This document shows, one piece after another, positions 43,000 to 52,948 of a stretch of DNA of 64,000 nucleotides. Location of the stretch: positions 6,138,001-6,202,000 of the forward strand of contig NC_069106.1 of assembly GCF_947172395.1 (NCBI RefSeq), read 5' to 3'. Under the pieces are notes generated by a model. That model was not told the DNA's origin. It saw nothing but the letters and a program-made list of their open reading frames with translations, and did not search any database. Made by a program: the position numbers and the translations under genes. Positions within the stretch are counted from its first letter, which is position 1. Each line of letters starts with the position of its first letter. This stretch comes from Bicyclus anynana (lineage: Eukaryota > Arthropoda > Insecta > Lepidoptera > Nymphalidae).

Positions 43000-43808
43000 A
43001 AATAGATTAGCACATATGCTGTTCCGTAAGAAACCTTCTGCGAGATTAACGTAAATCTGATTGTATTATAGGTATGTAGTCTACTTAAACGATGGTGAAA
43101 TATTTTAGCTTAAATTTTTTTTATTCGTTTTTTTGTTTTTAATATAACCTTTTACAACTGTTGCTAAAGTACAATATTGATCTTTCAAAAAAATATTTTT
43201 TTCTTAAAAACAGAACGTAATCTTACTTTTTAAAAAGTTCACACGTAAACTTTATTCAAAGTCCATATTTATTTCAAACGTTTCGCGTGCAGATGGCGCA
43301 ATGTAGTATGATTTATGACTGGTTAATAAAATACTTCGAAAGCAGTGACTATTCATGGAGTGGATTCGGAGTCTGGATAAATTGTTCATTCATATTGTTC
43401 CGACAACTGATAAGATTTTTATTTTTCCGGTTTTCGTACGAGTAGCTTCAGACAAGTTCTAATTACCGATCTCTAGACGTACCTAATTACTGGAACAGCA
43501 AGGGAATTTTAGCGTCTAATCTATTTAACTAATATAAACATTTTGAACATCAGCAAAAACAGAGTGAACTGAACTTCAATCATTCGAATAAATTGCTCAG
43601 CAAAAGGGAACCCAAGGCGAATGATTTGATTTGATAGGGAAATTGGTTGGAATCTTTGCTTTTACGGCCCACTTGAGGTTAGCTAAAGTTTATTTTAATT
43701 GGCATGAATTCGATCAACGGGTCGACTAGCAATTTTTATTTAAATTCAAATTGAAAGTTACTTACAGCAAACTTGAAACATAAAAAGATTTTTGTATTTA
43801 TTGATATA
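43000..43808. other. AT-rich stretch, no gene seen
   Basis: No repeat match. Confidence 0.4.
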
Positions 43809-43985
43809 CTGGCGGACGCCCGCGACTTCGTCCGCTCTTAGACCTTTTTAATCTAGCACTATCGCAAAATCTATTCTCAATGGATACCTACCAAGTATAA
43901 ACTACCTCCCTGCAAAATTTCAGCTTTGGACATCAAGAGGTTTTCGAGATTTCGTGAGGAATGACCTTTCGCGTTTAAATATTAA
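43809..43985 (-). mobile_element. Helitron-like element
   Basis: CTGGCGGACGCCCGCGACTT with stem CGGACG/CGTCCG, then AAACTACCTCCCTGCAAAAT and CATCAAGAGGTTTTCGAGAT. Same subtype as the split copy at 34201. Confidence 0.7.
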
Positions 43986-44044
43986 GCCTACGGACCCGTG
44001 ACTTCTTCTTTAATCCGGCCCTATATAAATAATTAATAAATAAA

Positions 44045-44122
44045 TATACTGAAACAATACACATCACTATCTAGCCCCAAAGTAAGCATACAAAGTATCT
44101 TGTATTATGGGTTATAAGATAC
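44045..44122 (-). mobile_element. SINE-5 3' fragment
   Basis: ATACTGAAACAATACACATC, ACTATCTAGCCCCAAAGTAA and CTTGTATTATGGGTTATAAG mirror 32795-32870. Confidence 0.55.
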
Positions 44123-45878
44123 TTGATATTAAATTATTCACATACATTTATACAGGAAGAAATTTTTTTTAGTACAGATATTTTTATATTTTGTACATAA
44201 ACAAAATTTAATGAACACGTATTTTTTCTTTTTTTTTTTAACTCAAAAATAACAATGTTATCGTTAACTAAAGTTATTTACGTTTAAACAGAATTTAAGG
44301 GTCACCCTATCGCTGTACTAGGTAATAGGCAACTACAAAATCAGCTGGTAGGTACTACGTTAGCGAGCGCCCGCGCCGAGGGCCGTTGACCTTTGTGCGT
44401 TTATTTTATTTTTGTTTGATACCTATTATTTTTTATAATAATTAAAGGTCATCACTTTTGAGCTGAGTACCGATATTCTCTTCATACTTTATTGGGCTTA
44501 AGACCATCAATAATGCCTGAAGTGCATGCGTAATAATAATTAACTACCTATGAACCTATGAACTTTCGATTGAAATAATAAAATACAAATGATGATTATT
44601 ATTACGCAAACTTTTGCATTAAAGACTTATTTAAAAAATTGTAATCAGCTTATTTACATTAATCAATGATATCTACTTACTAAGTTTGTTTTTGTTAATT
44701 TTAAAATGTTAATCACTGTATTTTAACAATTGTTCGAAATGAAGTCCATTCCTTTCAAGGCACAACCGAACACGTTTTAATAAATTAGTTTATTTAAAAC
44801 ACTTGTTCCTCACATTAGGCACTGCGGGGTTCAGGCTTCCTTGGGCTCGTAGCCTAGGAACACAATACAGTCGCATCATTTCGTAATATTCGCGATTTGA
44901 AAATCCCGACATAGTGGCTTGCACATGCGATTTATTAATTAGGTAACTTAAATGCGCACGCGACGGCAGATTGTCTGTCACTGGTCGCCCATCGGCAATT
45001 CGGCAGGCGTCCTCAGGGATTTTTCGATCCCCTCACCTCTGCCGCCCCCGTCAGCCGAAGCCGAAGCGATATGCCTACGGCCGGTATTTCTTTGTCGGCG
45101 TCTTGCAAAGTGCCGCCAGCAGTTGCGCAGTTTGTTTGGTAATGTGTCCATTATTTTGTTATTTCTGAGACATAAATTGAAAAAAAAATATTACATAAAA
45201 TGTATCGAACTGTTTGTAGATTTATGTTCTATTAATGATACAGAACCACGAAAAAAAATATCCGCACTAAAGACCGAATCACCCTGTATACTACATATAA
45301 ATACTGCTACTGCTGCACTGCGCCAATTATATTTATGATTATAGATAGACACAGTTCATCATCATCATCATCATCCATTATTCCGACTATTTTAAAGGTC
45401 CAGTGTCTCTTTCTTTATAGCAGTAGGTGAGCGCTTCGTTAGTATAAATTACACACAAACAAACTCCTAGACAGATTGTAAGTGATTACCGAAACGTAAC
45501 TGGCTTTACAAAGATTTGTTTATCTCCATTTACCTCTCTTTTTGACCTTTAACCCACCCAAAATGTGAGACAGAGAGCGAATTAATTGTATTAGAAGCGC
45601 CATTAATCTGACCGTAATCCAGTGGACGACGATTTAATTGTACCGTATGTGGGTACAAATTAAAGGTCACTTGGTCTGATCGTTAAACTAGCAATTTGCT
45701 CTTAACTGTATCAAGTGTTGCAATAGATCAACAATAGGTTATTTATTTACCGCAAGTGTTGATTTTCATGCCAGCTTTCGAAACTGTAGAGGTTCACCTA
45801 CCGCCTAGTGGCAGTTTGATTCTGTTACTATCGCGTTAACAATTTATAGAATATTAACTACGCATAGTACATGCACAT
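44123..45878. other. Long unclassified stretch
   Basis: 44950-45130 is GC-rich (CTCTGCCGCCCCCGTCAGCC). A minus frame 44790-44981 contains MSGFSNREYYEMMRLY, which resembles the start of transposon-associated DUF4817 proteins but loses the pattern after that. CATCATCATCATCATCC at 45359 is a simple repeat. No gene supported. Confidence 0.3.
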
Positions 45879-46313
45879 TTACAAAAAATTAGTAATTCTT
45901 TTAAGGGCAATTGCATACGTTTTTATAATAAACTGCCACATGAAATCACTGGCATGTCTCTCAATAATTTCAAAGTTTTTATTAAACGTAAGCTTATAGA
46001 AAAGTCATATTATAGTGTCAATGATTACGTAAATGACAAAATTGCTTGGAAATGAAATGTATTACATGACAGGCTATTTATATACCTATTGTTATATGGT
46101 GATTAACTAAAAAAGGATAAATCTGGCTGAGTTTGTTGTGGGCTCTTCTGGGACCAAGGCGCGTTTGGAACCCTCGTAACTTTAATTTTAAGTTTTCGAA
46201 TAATTATTGTCACCATTATCTTAAGTTTAATATTATTACCTGACGTTTCGAAAGAGCTTGTAAACTAAGCCTATTTGAAATAAATGAATTTTGACTTTGA
46301 CTTTGACTTTGAC
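45879..46313 (+). mobile_element. LINE relic: RT C-terminus, UTR and (GACTTT)n tail
   Basis: Frame to TGA 46053-46055 reads FYNKLPHEITGMSLNNFKVF followed by IKRKLIEKSYYSVNDYVNDK, a LINE protein tail. The UTR has TGAGTTTGTTGTGGGCTCTT, ACGTTTCGAAAGAGCTTGTA and ends TTGACTTTGACTTTGACTTT. The UTR matches 59380-60004. Confidence 0.75.
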
Positions 46314-46346
46314 ATGGAATAAGGGTCCGAAATATATCGATATTAA
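46313..46346 (+). repeat. Repeat R-B fragment
   Basis: CATGGAATAAGGGTCCGAAA then TATATCGATAT, directly after the LINE tail. Confidence 0.6.
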
Positions 46347-46356
46347 TCCGATCCGA

Positions 46357-46518
46357 AAAGGAAACCTGCATACATGTGAATTGTCTTAATTATCTACGTG
46401 TGTGAAGCCTGTATATCCGCAATTGGCCAGCGTGATGGACTTATATTACCTTACCCCTCTCATTCTCAGAGGAGACTAGTGCCCAAAAGTGCGCCGAATG
46501 CGTTAATGATGATGATTG
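46357..46518 (+). mobile_element. SINE-2 3' part
   Basis: GGAAACCTGCATACATGTGA, TCTACGTGTGTGAAGCCTG, ACCCCTCTCATTCTCAGAGG and AATGATGATGATT. Confidence 0.75.
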
Positions 46519-46644
46519 GGCTTATTTTATCTCATCCATGATTGAAATCTACCCAAATAAAACCACTGGACTTAAACGATTGTGATGTAGAAAGAGATTA
46601 TGATCCGGAAACGTACTTAAGCTTCTTTTTATCTTACTTCTTTT

Positions 46645-46971
46645 GACGGCCTCCGTGGCGCAGTGATACGCGCAATGGACTTACAAGACGGAGGTCCTGG
46701 GTTCGATCCCTGGCTTGATGTTTTTTTAATTGGTCCAGGTCTGGCTGGTGGGAGGCTTTGGCCGTGGCTAGTTACCACCCTACTGACAAAGACGTATTGC
46801 CAAGCGATTTAGCGTTCCGGTACGACGTCGTGTAGAAACAAAAAGGTTCATCCTCCTCAAGATTTCATCCTCCTCCTTACAAGTTAGCCCGAATCCATCG
46901 TAGATTGCACCATCACTTACCATCAAGTAAGGTTGTAGTCAAGAGCAAATTTGTAAAGAATAAAAAAAAAA
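46645..46971 (+). mobile_element. SINE-1, full length
   Basis: GACGGCCTCCGTGGCGCAGT (box A), GGTTCGATCCCTGGC (box B), GCGTTCCGGTACGACGTCGT, CCATCGTAGATTGCACCATC and an A tail. Confidence 0.9.
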
Positions 46972-47308
46972 TACTAGTTGTACGGAGATAGATACTATGC
47001 GCAGAGCATGGTTAGTTAAAATAATAAAGGCTTTAATTAAAACGGAAAGCATTCAAAGTTATCCTAAAATCACAGCACAATAGCATATAAACGAAACGAA
47101 ACAACTAACACGTGTATGAAAGAGAATACGAGTAAAGAATTGTTTATTTCAGTCTGAATTATCTCTAGCGTTCTCCCAGGGGGAGATTAAAAATGCATTT
47201 GTATTTAGATTATAATATTTTGCATTTTATATTGTAGCTTTTGAATTATTAACAAAAAGATTATGAGTCTGATTTGAAAAATTCTTTCAGCGTTAGATAG
47301 CCCATTTA
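46972..47308. other. AT-rich stretch
   Basis: 47277-47308 (AAAATTCTTTCAGCGTTAGA then TAGCCCATTTATTG) is an H1 Helitron scrap joined directly to an RTE scrap. Confidence 0.5.
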
Positions 47309-47386
47309 TTGCGAGTTTCTCTGCGTGATCGAATCAGATATGAGGAGATCCGCAGACGAACTAAAGTCCCCACGAAGTGGAGGACC
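47309..47386 (+). mobile_element. RTE scrap
   Basis: GCGAGTTTCTCTGCGTGATC, GAATCAGATATGAGGAGATC and CGCAGACGAACTAAAGTCC, the VSLRDRI(R)NEEIRRRTK region. Confidence 0.75.
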
Positions 47387-47528
47387 GGGAGTCTTATTAC
47401 GATTCCAAGATTTTCTTACATACATAGTTACAAGTGTTTGGGAAGACCGCCGTTAAGCATTTGTAATGACGTTTCGTAGCTAGTCATGCATTGTCAACAG
47501 AACTCAGAGCGTGTGCAAAATTTTATCC

Positions 47529-47853
47529 TTTTTTTATTCTTTACAAGTTAGCCCTTGACTACAATCTCACCTGATGATAAGTGATGATGCAATCTAAGAT
47601 GGAAGCGGGCTAAATTGTTAGGAGGAGAATGAAAATCCACACCCCTTTAGGTTTCTACACGACATCATACCGGAACGCTAAATCGCTTGGCGGTACGTCT
47701 TTGTCGGTAGGGTAGTAACTAGCCACGGCCGAAGCCTCCCACTAGCCAGACCTGGACCAATTAAGAAAAACTCAATCGGCCCAGCCGGGGTTCGAACCCA
47801 GGACCTCCTTCTTGTAAATCCACCGCGCATACCACTGCGCCACGGAGGCGGTC
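47529..47853 (-). mobile_element. SINE-1, full length
   Basis: T-rich tail at the left, head GACCGCCTCCGTGGCGCAGT at the right on the minus strand; all internal blocks present. Confidence 0.9.
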
Positions 47854-47922
47854 AAAAAATCCTAATCGAAGATCGGGAAATGGGACAAATTAAAATTCCA
47901 AGATTTAATTTTAACCGACTAC

Positions 47923-48170
47923 AAAAAAGGAGGAGGTTCTCGATTCGAGTATATGTTTTTTTTTTTGTATGTATGTTGTTACCTGATTACTCGAAGAAGC
48001 CTGGACCGATTTGAATTATTCTTATTTTGTTCGGAAGGGTATAATCCTGAGGTGGTCCCATTTTCATCATGTCAGGATCTGATGATGGGATCCTGGAGAA
48101 ATCGAGGGGAACTTTCAAAAATAGTAAGAGCCTCGTCTAGCTACAAACCTTTTGAGTGATGAATAGCTAT
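47923..48170 (+). repeat. Repeat R-A, longest copy
   Basis: AACCGACTACAAAAAAGGAG, GAGGTTCTCGATTCGAGTAT, ATTACTCGAAGAAGCCTGGA, CAGGATCTGATGATGGGATC and GAGAAATCGAGGGGAACTTT. A widespread non-coding lepidopteran repeat, probably the end region of a DNA transposon; class unproven. Confidence 0.6.
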
Positions 48171-48372
48171 CTTGTGATTGTGCTTGATTAATTTGTATAG
48201 GTGAGGACATTTTACCTAGATATAAGTTGTGACTGTCATTAAGGGTTTTAACATGATTACACAGAGCAACATACTTTGGGGGAATTTTTCTTGCCTACAT
48301 CTAAATCTACTTGTAGTATGATTACACTAAAAATTTATAAATAAAAAATTTTAATAAAAAATATTCAATCGA

Positions 48373-48600
48373 CTCCAAAAACATGAGACGTAAACTAAAA
48401 AGCGAAAAATAACATCGTATTCTACCTACTGATCAGTTTGAAGGCGGTGCTAACACAGTGATGTATTAATTCAAGCCATGACAGAATATTATAAAGATAA
48501 AGGTTTTTCAGATTGAGTTCTTTCATGTAGCTCTTGAAACGGCTTAAATTAATATGACACCGGTTTAGCACTGCCTTCAAACTTTTATTATTTTTTTTTA
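48373..48600. mobile_element. R-A-related TIR element
   Basis: AGTTTGAAGGCGGTGCTAA (48435-48453) and TTAGCACTGCCTTCAAACT (48565-48583) are inverted over 19 bp with one mismatch. The flank CGACTCCAAAAACATGAGAC is R-A-like. Confidence 0.6.
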
Positions 48601-48615
48601 TCTTACAAATATTTG

Positions 48616-49052
48616 TCTATACTAATATTATAAAGAGGAAAACTTTGTTTGTATGTTTGTTCGTTTGTTTGTTTGTTTGTTTGTTTGTTTGTTTGTTTGT
48701 TTGTTTGTTTGTTTGTTTGTTTGTAATGAATAGGCTCAAAAACTACAGGACCGATTTTAAAAATTCTTTCACCATACGAAAGCTACATTATCCACAAGTA
48801 ACATAGGCTAAATTTTATTTTGGAAAAAATAGGGTTCTGTAAGATATTTGGGTTTTTCGGACACAAGGTGTAAAAAATCAACCAGAAAAGTTACTTATTT
48901 TGCGTACGCTGTAAGGTAGGTAGGGATATGGGTAGGGTAGGGGTGGGATAAGGGTTAGGGTGGGGGTAGGTAGGGGTAGATTAAGGGTAGGATAGGGGTA
49001 GTTGAAAGTTAACATCGAGTTTCACGCGGACGAATTCGTGGGCGTCCGCTAG
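48616..49052 (+). mobile_element. Helitron-like element with expanded (TTTG)n
   Basis: TCTATACTAATATTATAAAG at the 5' end and GCGGACGAATTCGTGGGCGT CCGCTAG|T at the 3' end. Holds about 15 TTTG units (48663-48724) and a G-rich tract (48913-48998). Long for the family at 437 bp; non-coding. Confidence 0.85.
48930..48977 (+). repeat. G-rich tract with G-quadruplex motif
   Basis: GGGTAGGGTAGGGGTGGG (48930-48947) has four G runs with 1-2-base loops, and more G runs follow. Confidence 0.8.
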
Positions 49053-49482
49053 TTATATATAGTTTGTTATAAAAGTTACAAGTGAAGCTAATATAAGCGT
49101 GTTCCAAAATCGTCTATATGCCATCGAGTTTTGCTGTGAAAAATAAATATATTGCCTATGCCATTTGGCTCCAAATAATAAATGATGTTTCGCTGTGAAA
49201 AATAAATGGTTATCGACTGATTTATCTACGCCGAAACTTCTAAAGCCCTTGAGCTAACAACAGGGGATGGTGTAATAATGCGACGCGTCGCTTATCATCC
49301 CCTGAGGCAGCACCGTGTGATAAGTTTATTTTATCTGGAGTTAGATTGAGTTTGTTTTTTAAACCTAAGAGACTGTTACATTGTACAATTTAAAAAAAAA
49401 TACTTAATGAGCAATAAAATTCTAAGGATCAGTTTTTTCTTTCACAAGAATAAATCAGGTCAATACTCTACAATTATTATTT
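49053..49482. other. AT-rich stretch with a hairpin
   Basis: 49261-49304: CAGGGGATG...CATCCCCTG arms around the self-complementary GCGACGCGTCGC. Otherwise nothing recognised. Confidence 0.5.
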
Positions 49483-49699
49483 GACGCCTCCGTGGCCCAG
49501 TGGTATGCGCAGTGGACTTACAAGACGGAGGTCCTGGGTTCGATCCCCGGCTGGGCTAATTGAGGTTTTCTTAATTGGCCCAGGTCTGGCTGGTGGGAGG
49601 CTTCGGCCGTGGCTTGTTAACACCCTACCGGCAAAGACTTACCACCAAGCTATTTAGCGATCCGGTACGATGTCGTATAGAAACCGAAAGAGGTGTAGA
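49483..49699 (+). mobile_element. SINE-1, 3' truncated
   Basis: GACGCCTCCGTGGCCCAGTG, GGTTCGATCCCCGGCTGGGC, GGTACGATGTCGTATAGAAA; stops at GAGGTGTAGAT. Confidence 0.85.
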
Positions 49700-50033
49700 T
49701 AATCGGCCTTATAAAAATAAATAGATAGCTAAACAAATGATGATTTTTTTTCATTTAAAATCCGTAAATGGGGTAGTTCTTAGCTATTTATGATGATGAG
49801 AATCGATAAGCTAATACGATAAGCCACACCCACACACACAATAACAATAAAGCGCATACATATACAATACACACATTAAATTTTCATCTTGCCTCGCCAC
49901 GTACCTACTACAATAGTAATAAAAATCTAAACCGCAAATAAGAGTGTCTAAAGAGTAAATCTAATACCAATCGAATAGAATATAAATACATACACATACA
50001 CACATTAAATTTTCATCTTGCCCTGCCACGTAC

Positions 50034-50460
50034 AGTATTCTGTAGTCAGGTGGCGCGGCTTGTTTCCGTAAAGAGTGGGGCGTTAGAGAGGGGTACCAAT
50101 CGGTTGGCGGGAATGACTTGCGATATAAGGTGCTCGTCGTGCGGTCGGCTTCAGTATACTCGTGGCGTTGGAGCCGTCCACATTTGTTGTGTATTTTTTT
50201 ATGTGTTACTTGGGATAGGTGGGGAGTGTGGAAAAGGGGAGTGTTAGTTAACTGTCCTAAGATTAAGGGCGCCCTTAACCCTACATGCAACTTTCACAAG
50301 TGCGTGATTCCAGTCAAGGCATTCTCTGCCATTCTAGGTTCTTATTTTAGTTACAGTTTGATTTGTTAATTAAGTTGTCCAGACAAAATGTTGTGAAACC
50401 TTTGTTCGTCATAGGTTTTCTTATTTTTGTAATACACTTCTGAGTGTGCTAAAAATACAT
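50034..50460 (+). repeat. Family-P repeat, copy 3 (inserted)
   Basis: Contains CGTGGCGTTGGAGCCGTCCA, GTTACTTGGGATAGGTGGGG, the 16-bp palindrome TTAAGGGCGCCCTTAA (50263-50278), TTCACAAGTGCGTGATTCC and TTTTCTTATTTTTGTAATAC. Ends near an AATAAA. The sharp breaks in the host unit show that it is mobile; class unknown, no intact ORF. Confidence 0.7.
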
Positions 50461-50536
50461 TAATAAAAATCTATACCACAAATAAGAGTGTCTAAAGAGT
50501 AAATCAAATTAGAGTCGAATAGAAAACAAACACTAT

Positions 50537-50662
50537 ATCAGCCGATGGACGTCCACTGCAGGACATAGGCCTTTTGTAGGGACTTCCAAACGTCACGATA
50601 CTGAGCCACCTGCATCCAGCGAATGCCTGCGACTCGCTTGATGTCGTCTAAAACACACACAC
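50537..50662 (-). mobile_element. RTE 3' scrap with 12-bp TSD
   Basis: AACAAACACTAT at 50525-50536 and 50663-50674. Insert: ATCAGCCGATGGACGTCCAC, CTGCATCCAGCGAATGCCTG, CTTGATGTCGTCTAAAACAC. The last 10-15 bases (ACACAC) are not RTE. Confidence 0.88.
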
Positions 50663-50795
50663 AACAAACACTATGCCTACACACACATATTAAATTTTCA
50701 TCTTGCCCCGCCACGTACTACAATATTAATAAAAAATCTAAGCCACAAATAAGAGTGTATAGGGAGTAAATCAAATTCCAATCGAATAGAAAAGC

Positions 50796-51001
50796 ACGCG
50801 ACGGTAACTGGTTGTGAAAAAGTAAAAACGTTCCCATCGTTTATCGTCCCGGGGGCCGATTTGATGTAACGCTCGTAATACGATTGTTTCTTGCCCCGGG
50901 GAGATTGGGTTTTCTCAACAAAAGCGACAATACTTGTTTCCCTGTTAGACAAAGGGTTCTTAATGTGTTTTTTTTGTGTACATATTACGGTTACGGTTTA
51001 T
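50796..51001. other. Unclassified, GC-rich patch
   Basis: CCCGGGGGCCGATTTGATGT (about 50849) and TGCCCCGGGGAGATTGGGTT. No match in the window. Confidence 0.3.
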
Positions 51002-51280
51002 GATCCGTGATAGCCCAGTGGATATGACGTCTGCCTCCGATTCCCGAAGGTGTGAGCTCGAATCCGGTCCGGGGCATGCACCTCTTAACTTTTCAGTTGT
51101 GTGCATTTTAAGAAATTATCGTGAAAAATATCGTAAGGAAACCTGCATACCAGAGAATTTTCAAATTCTCTGCGTGTGTGTAGTCTGCCTATTTGCATTG
51201 GGCCAGCGTGGTGGACTATTGGCCTAGCCCCTCTCATTCTGAAAGGAGAGCACGAGCAGAATAAGAGTTGATAATAATAA
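51002..51280 (+). mobile_element. SINE-2, full length
   Basis: GATCCGTGATAGCCCAGTGG (box A), GCTCGAATCCGGTCCGGGGC (box B region), TTTTCAGTTGTGTGCATTTT, AATTCTCTGCGTGTGTGTAG, GGCCAGCGTGGTGGACTATT, CCTCTCATTCTGAAAGGAGA and AGAGTTGATAATAATAA. Confidence 0.9.
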
Positions 51281-51452
51281 ATAAATAAAAAATAATTATT
51301 ATCGGTTTTGGATTACATTTTCTACGCTTCTATCAATCTACTTAGGAATTCTATGTCTATGTGTTTTATAGTTTCGTATCTCAAAAGGAAAAACATGGCA
51401 TGCTTTTCTGTTCATTATTTTTAAACTCAAGACTACTACATTAATACTTTTT

Positions 51453-51630
51453 AACCGACTTCAAAAAAAGAAGGAAGTTTATTTATTCATTCTTTATTGT
51501 ACAAAACAAAAACAACAACAGAGAAAACAAAAGAAAACGTAGAAAACAAGTATGTGCAAAGACGGTCTTATTGTTTATAGCAATATCTATATCTTGAGAT
51601 TCTCAATTCGTCTGTATGTTTTTTTTGTTC
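51453..51630 (+). repeat. Repeat R-A split by LINE tail
   Basis: AACCGACTTCAAAAAAAGAA at the left resumes as TTCTCAATTCGTCTGTATGT at about 51600. Confidence 0.6.
51481..51592 (-). mobile_element. LINE 3' tail, degenerate
   Basis: ATTTATTCATTCTTTATTGT, GTGCAAAGACGGTCTTATTG, TTTATAGCAATATC: the hairpin position keeps a weaker TATTG/CAATA pairing. Confidence 0.5.
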
Positions 51631-52798
51631 AAGACAAGTTAGCCCATGATTGCGATCTCACCTGCCCCTGTAGCCAAGTGGTATGTCGATTCTCTTTCAT
51701 TTGAGACCCCACTCGAGTATATTTGCAGGCATTCGGTTATTCTTCCCCACTTTCAAACCCCCCCCCCCTCCCAACTTTTAAACGGCTCAACCGATTTTTA
51801 TCAAATATGTCTGAGAACACTCCCGCATAAGTCACCTTTAATACAAAAAAAAATCGGTTGTCGGTATAATCGGTTTACTGACGATACTTGAACGTGACAA
51901 CATCGAAAATACTGATCGAAAGATTGCATTTTTCAAATGAAAATGTTCGTTTTTTAAAATACTGTTTAATAATCTTCATAGACCAGACTATACTTTATTT
52001 CTTGTAAAAAATCTGGCAGCCCTAGAGCGAGGGAATGACGCATGACGTCATCTTTTTTCGAATGTGCTGCCGGCTTCATCGAATTATACGACGTTGTCAC
52101 TTCAAAAACAGTTGAAATTGCTTCATCCTATAATGCCACAGACATACACGTCAAACTTACAACACCTCTCTTTTTTCCTTTCGTCGTCGGTTATAATATT
52201 AATTCTAAGTTTAATATTTCTCTTTGAAAAGGGATTCTTGTATTGACACCTGTCCGTTACCCTTTTCCATTAGTGACTTCATGCTCACGCTCCCAGATTT
52301 TTTTGATATGTGTGTTATTACCAGTCCAGTGGTTACCTATTTGGATCATGAAGTCCATAGTTCATGTCCTGGAACAGACTATGGAAACTAAATAGAGTTT
52401 CATTCACCAATCAAGGAAATGCTCATCGGCCCATACAACGTCGGCCCAGGGAACCCAGGTATATCCCCGTATAAAAGTATATGGAGATGATAATATGATG
52501 TATAAATAATAATCTGGTTAAATAATTGGCTTAATAAAAGTATGTTTCTTGAAGAAAATTACATTTTTTATCACTCTTATAGGGCAATGTTCGTCGGTGT
52601 ACCAAAGCGGCGAAGTAACATTTGAAATTGTATTATTTCTGTTACCAACAAGCTTAACAAAAAGGAAAACGAATAAACAAAGCAATCATTAGTCCTCAAT
52701 CATATCATAATACTCAGGCTGTATAGTCAACGATCTTAGGTTATCCCCGTTGTGGACAAATTAAAGATGAATTGAAAATGTCGTAAAACGTTGGAACT
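51631..52798. other. No gene seen
   Basis: Contains a C run (51768-51778). AACGGCTCAACCGATTTTTA (51781) is Helitron/R-A-type text. A 61-codon frame at 52042 has no recognisable domain. Confidence 0.35.
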
Positions 52799-52832
52799 TA
52801 CTACGCGGATTAAACCACGGGACATCTGCTAG
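52799..52832 (+). mobile_element. Helitron 3' scrap (H2)
   Basis: TACTACGCGGATTAAACCAC then GGGACATCTGCTAG. Confidence 0.5.
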
Positions 52833-52948
52833 CTTAAAATTTAACCGTGCAAGTAACGATTACATTACTGCACTAAATTTTTTATAATATTTATGATTAT
52901 GATTTATTTATATTTTTTTATAATTTTTATGTTTGTATAAGATTCATA

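Larger units (their letters stand above)
49871..50795 (+). repeat. Tandem 129-bp repeat, three units, with two insertions
   Basis: Units start at 49871, 50000 and 50684 (ACACATTAAATTTTCATCTT, CGCCACGTAC, AATAAGAGTGTCTAAAGAGT, CAATCGAATAGAA). Unit 2 is split after CCACGTAC (50033) and resumes at TAATAAAAATCT (50461). An RTE scrap separates unit 2 from unit 3. Function unknown. Confidence 0.8.

Noticed and set aside
44790..44981. DUF4817-type transposon protein
   Set aside because: Only the first 16 or so residues resemble that family; the following pattern is absent, so I kept it as a remark.
44952..45338. 128-codon plus-strand ORF
   Set aside because: No recognisable domain; shifts abruptly from GC-rich proline/alanine text to AT-rich lysine text, so likely chance.
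46645..46720. tRNA genes at SINE heads (also 22079, 47780, 51002, 32618)
   Set aside because: Boxes A and B are present but the acceptor and anticodon stems do not pair and each head runs into a SINE body; they are promoter relics.
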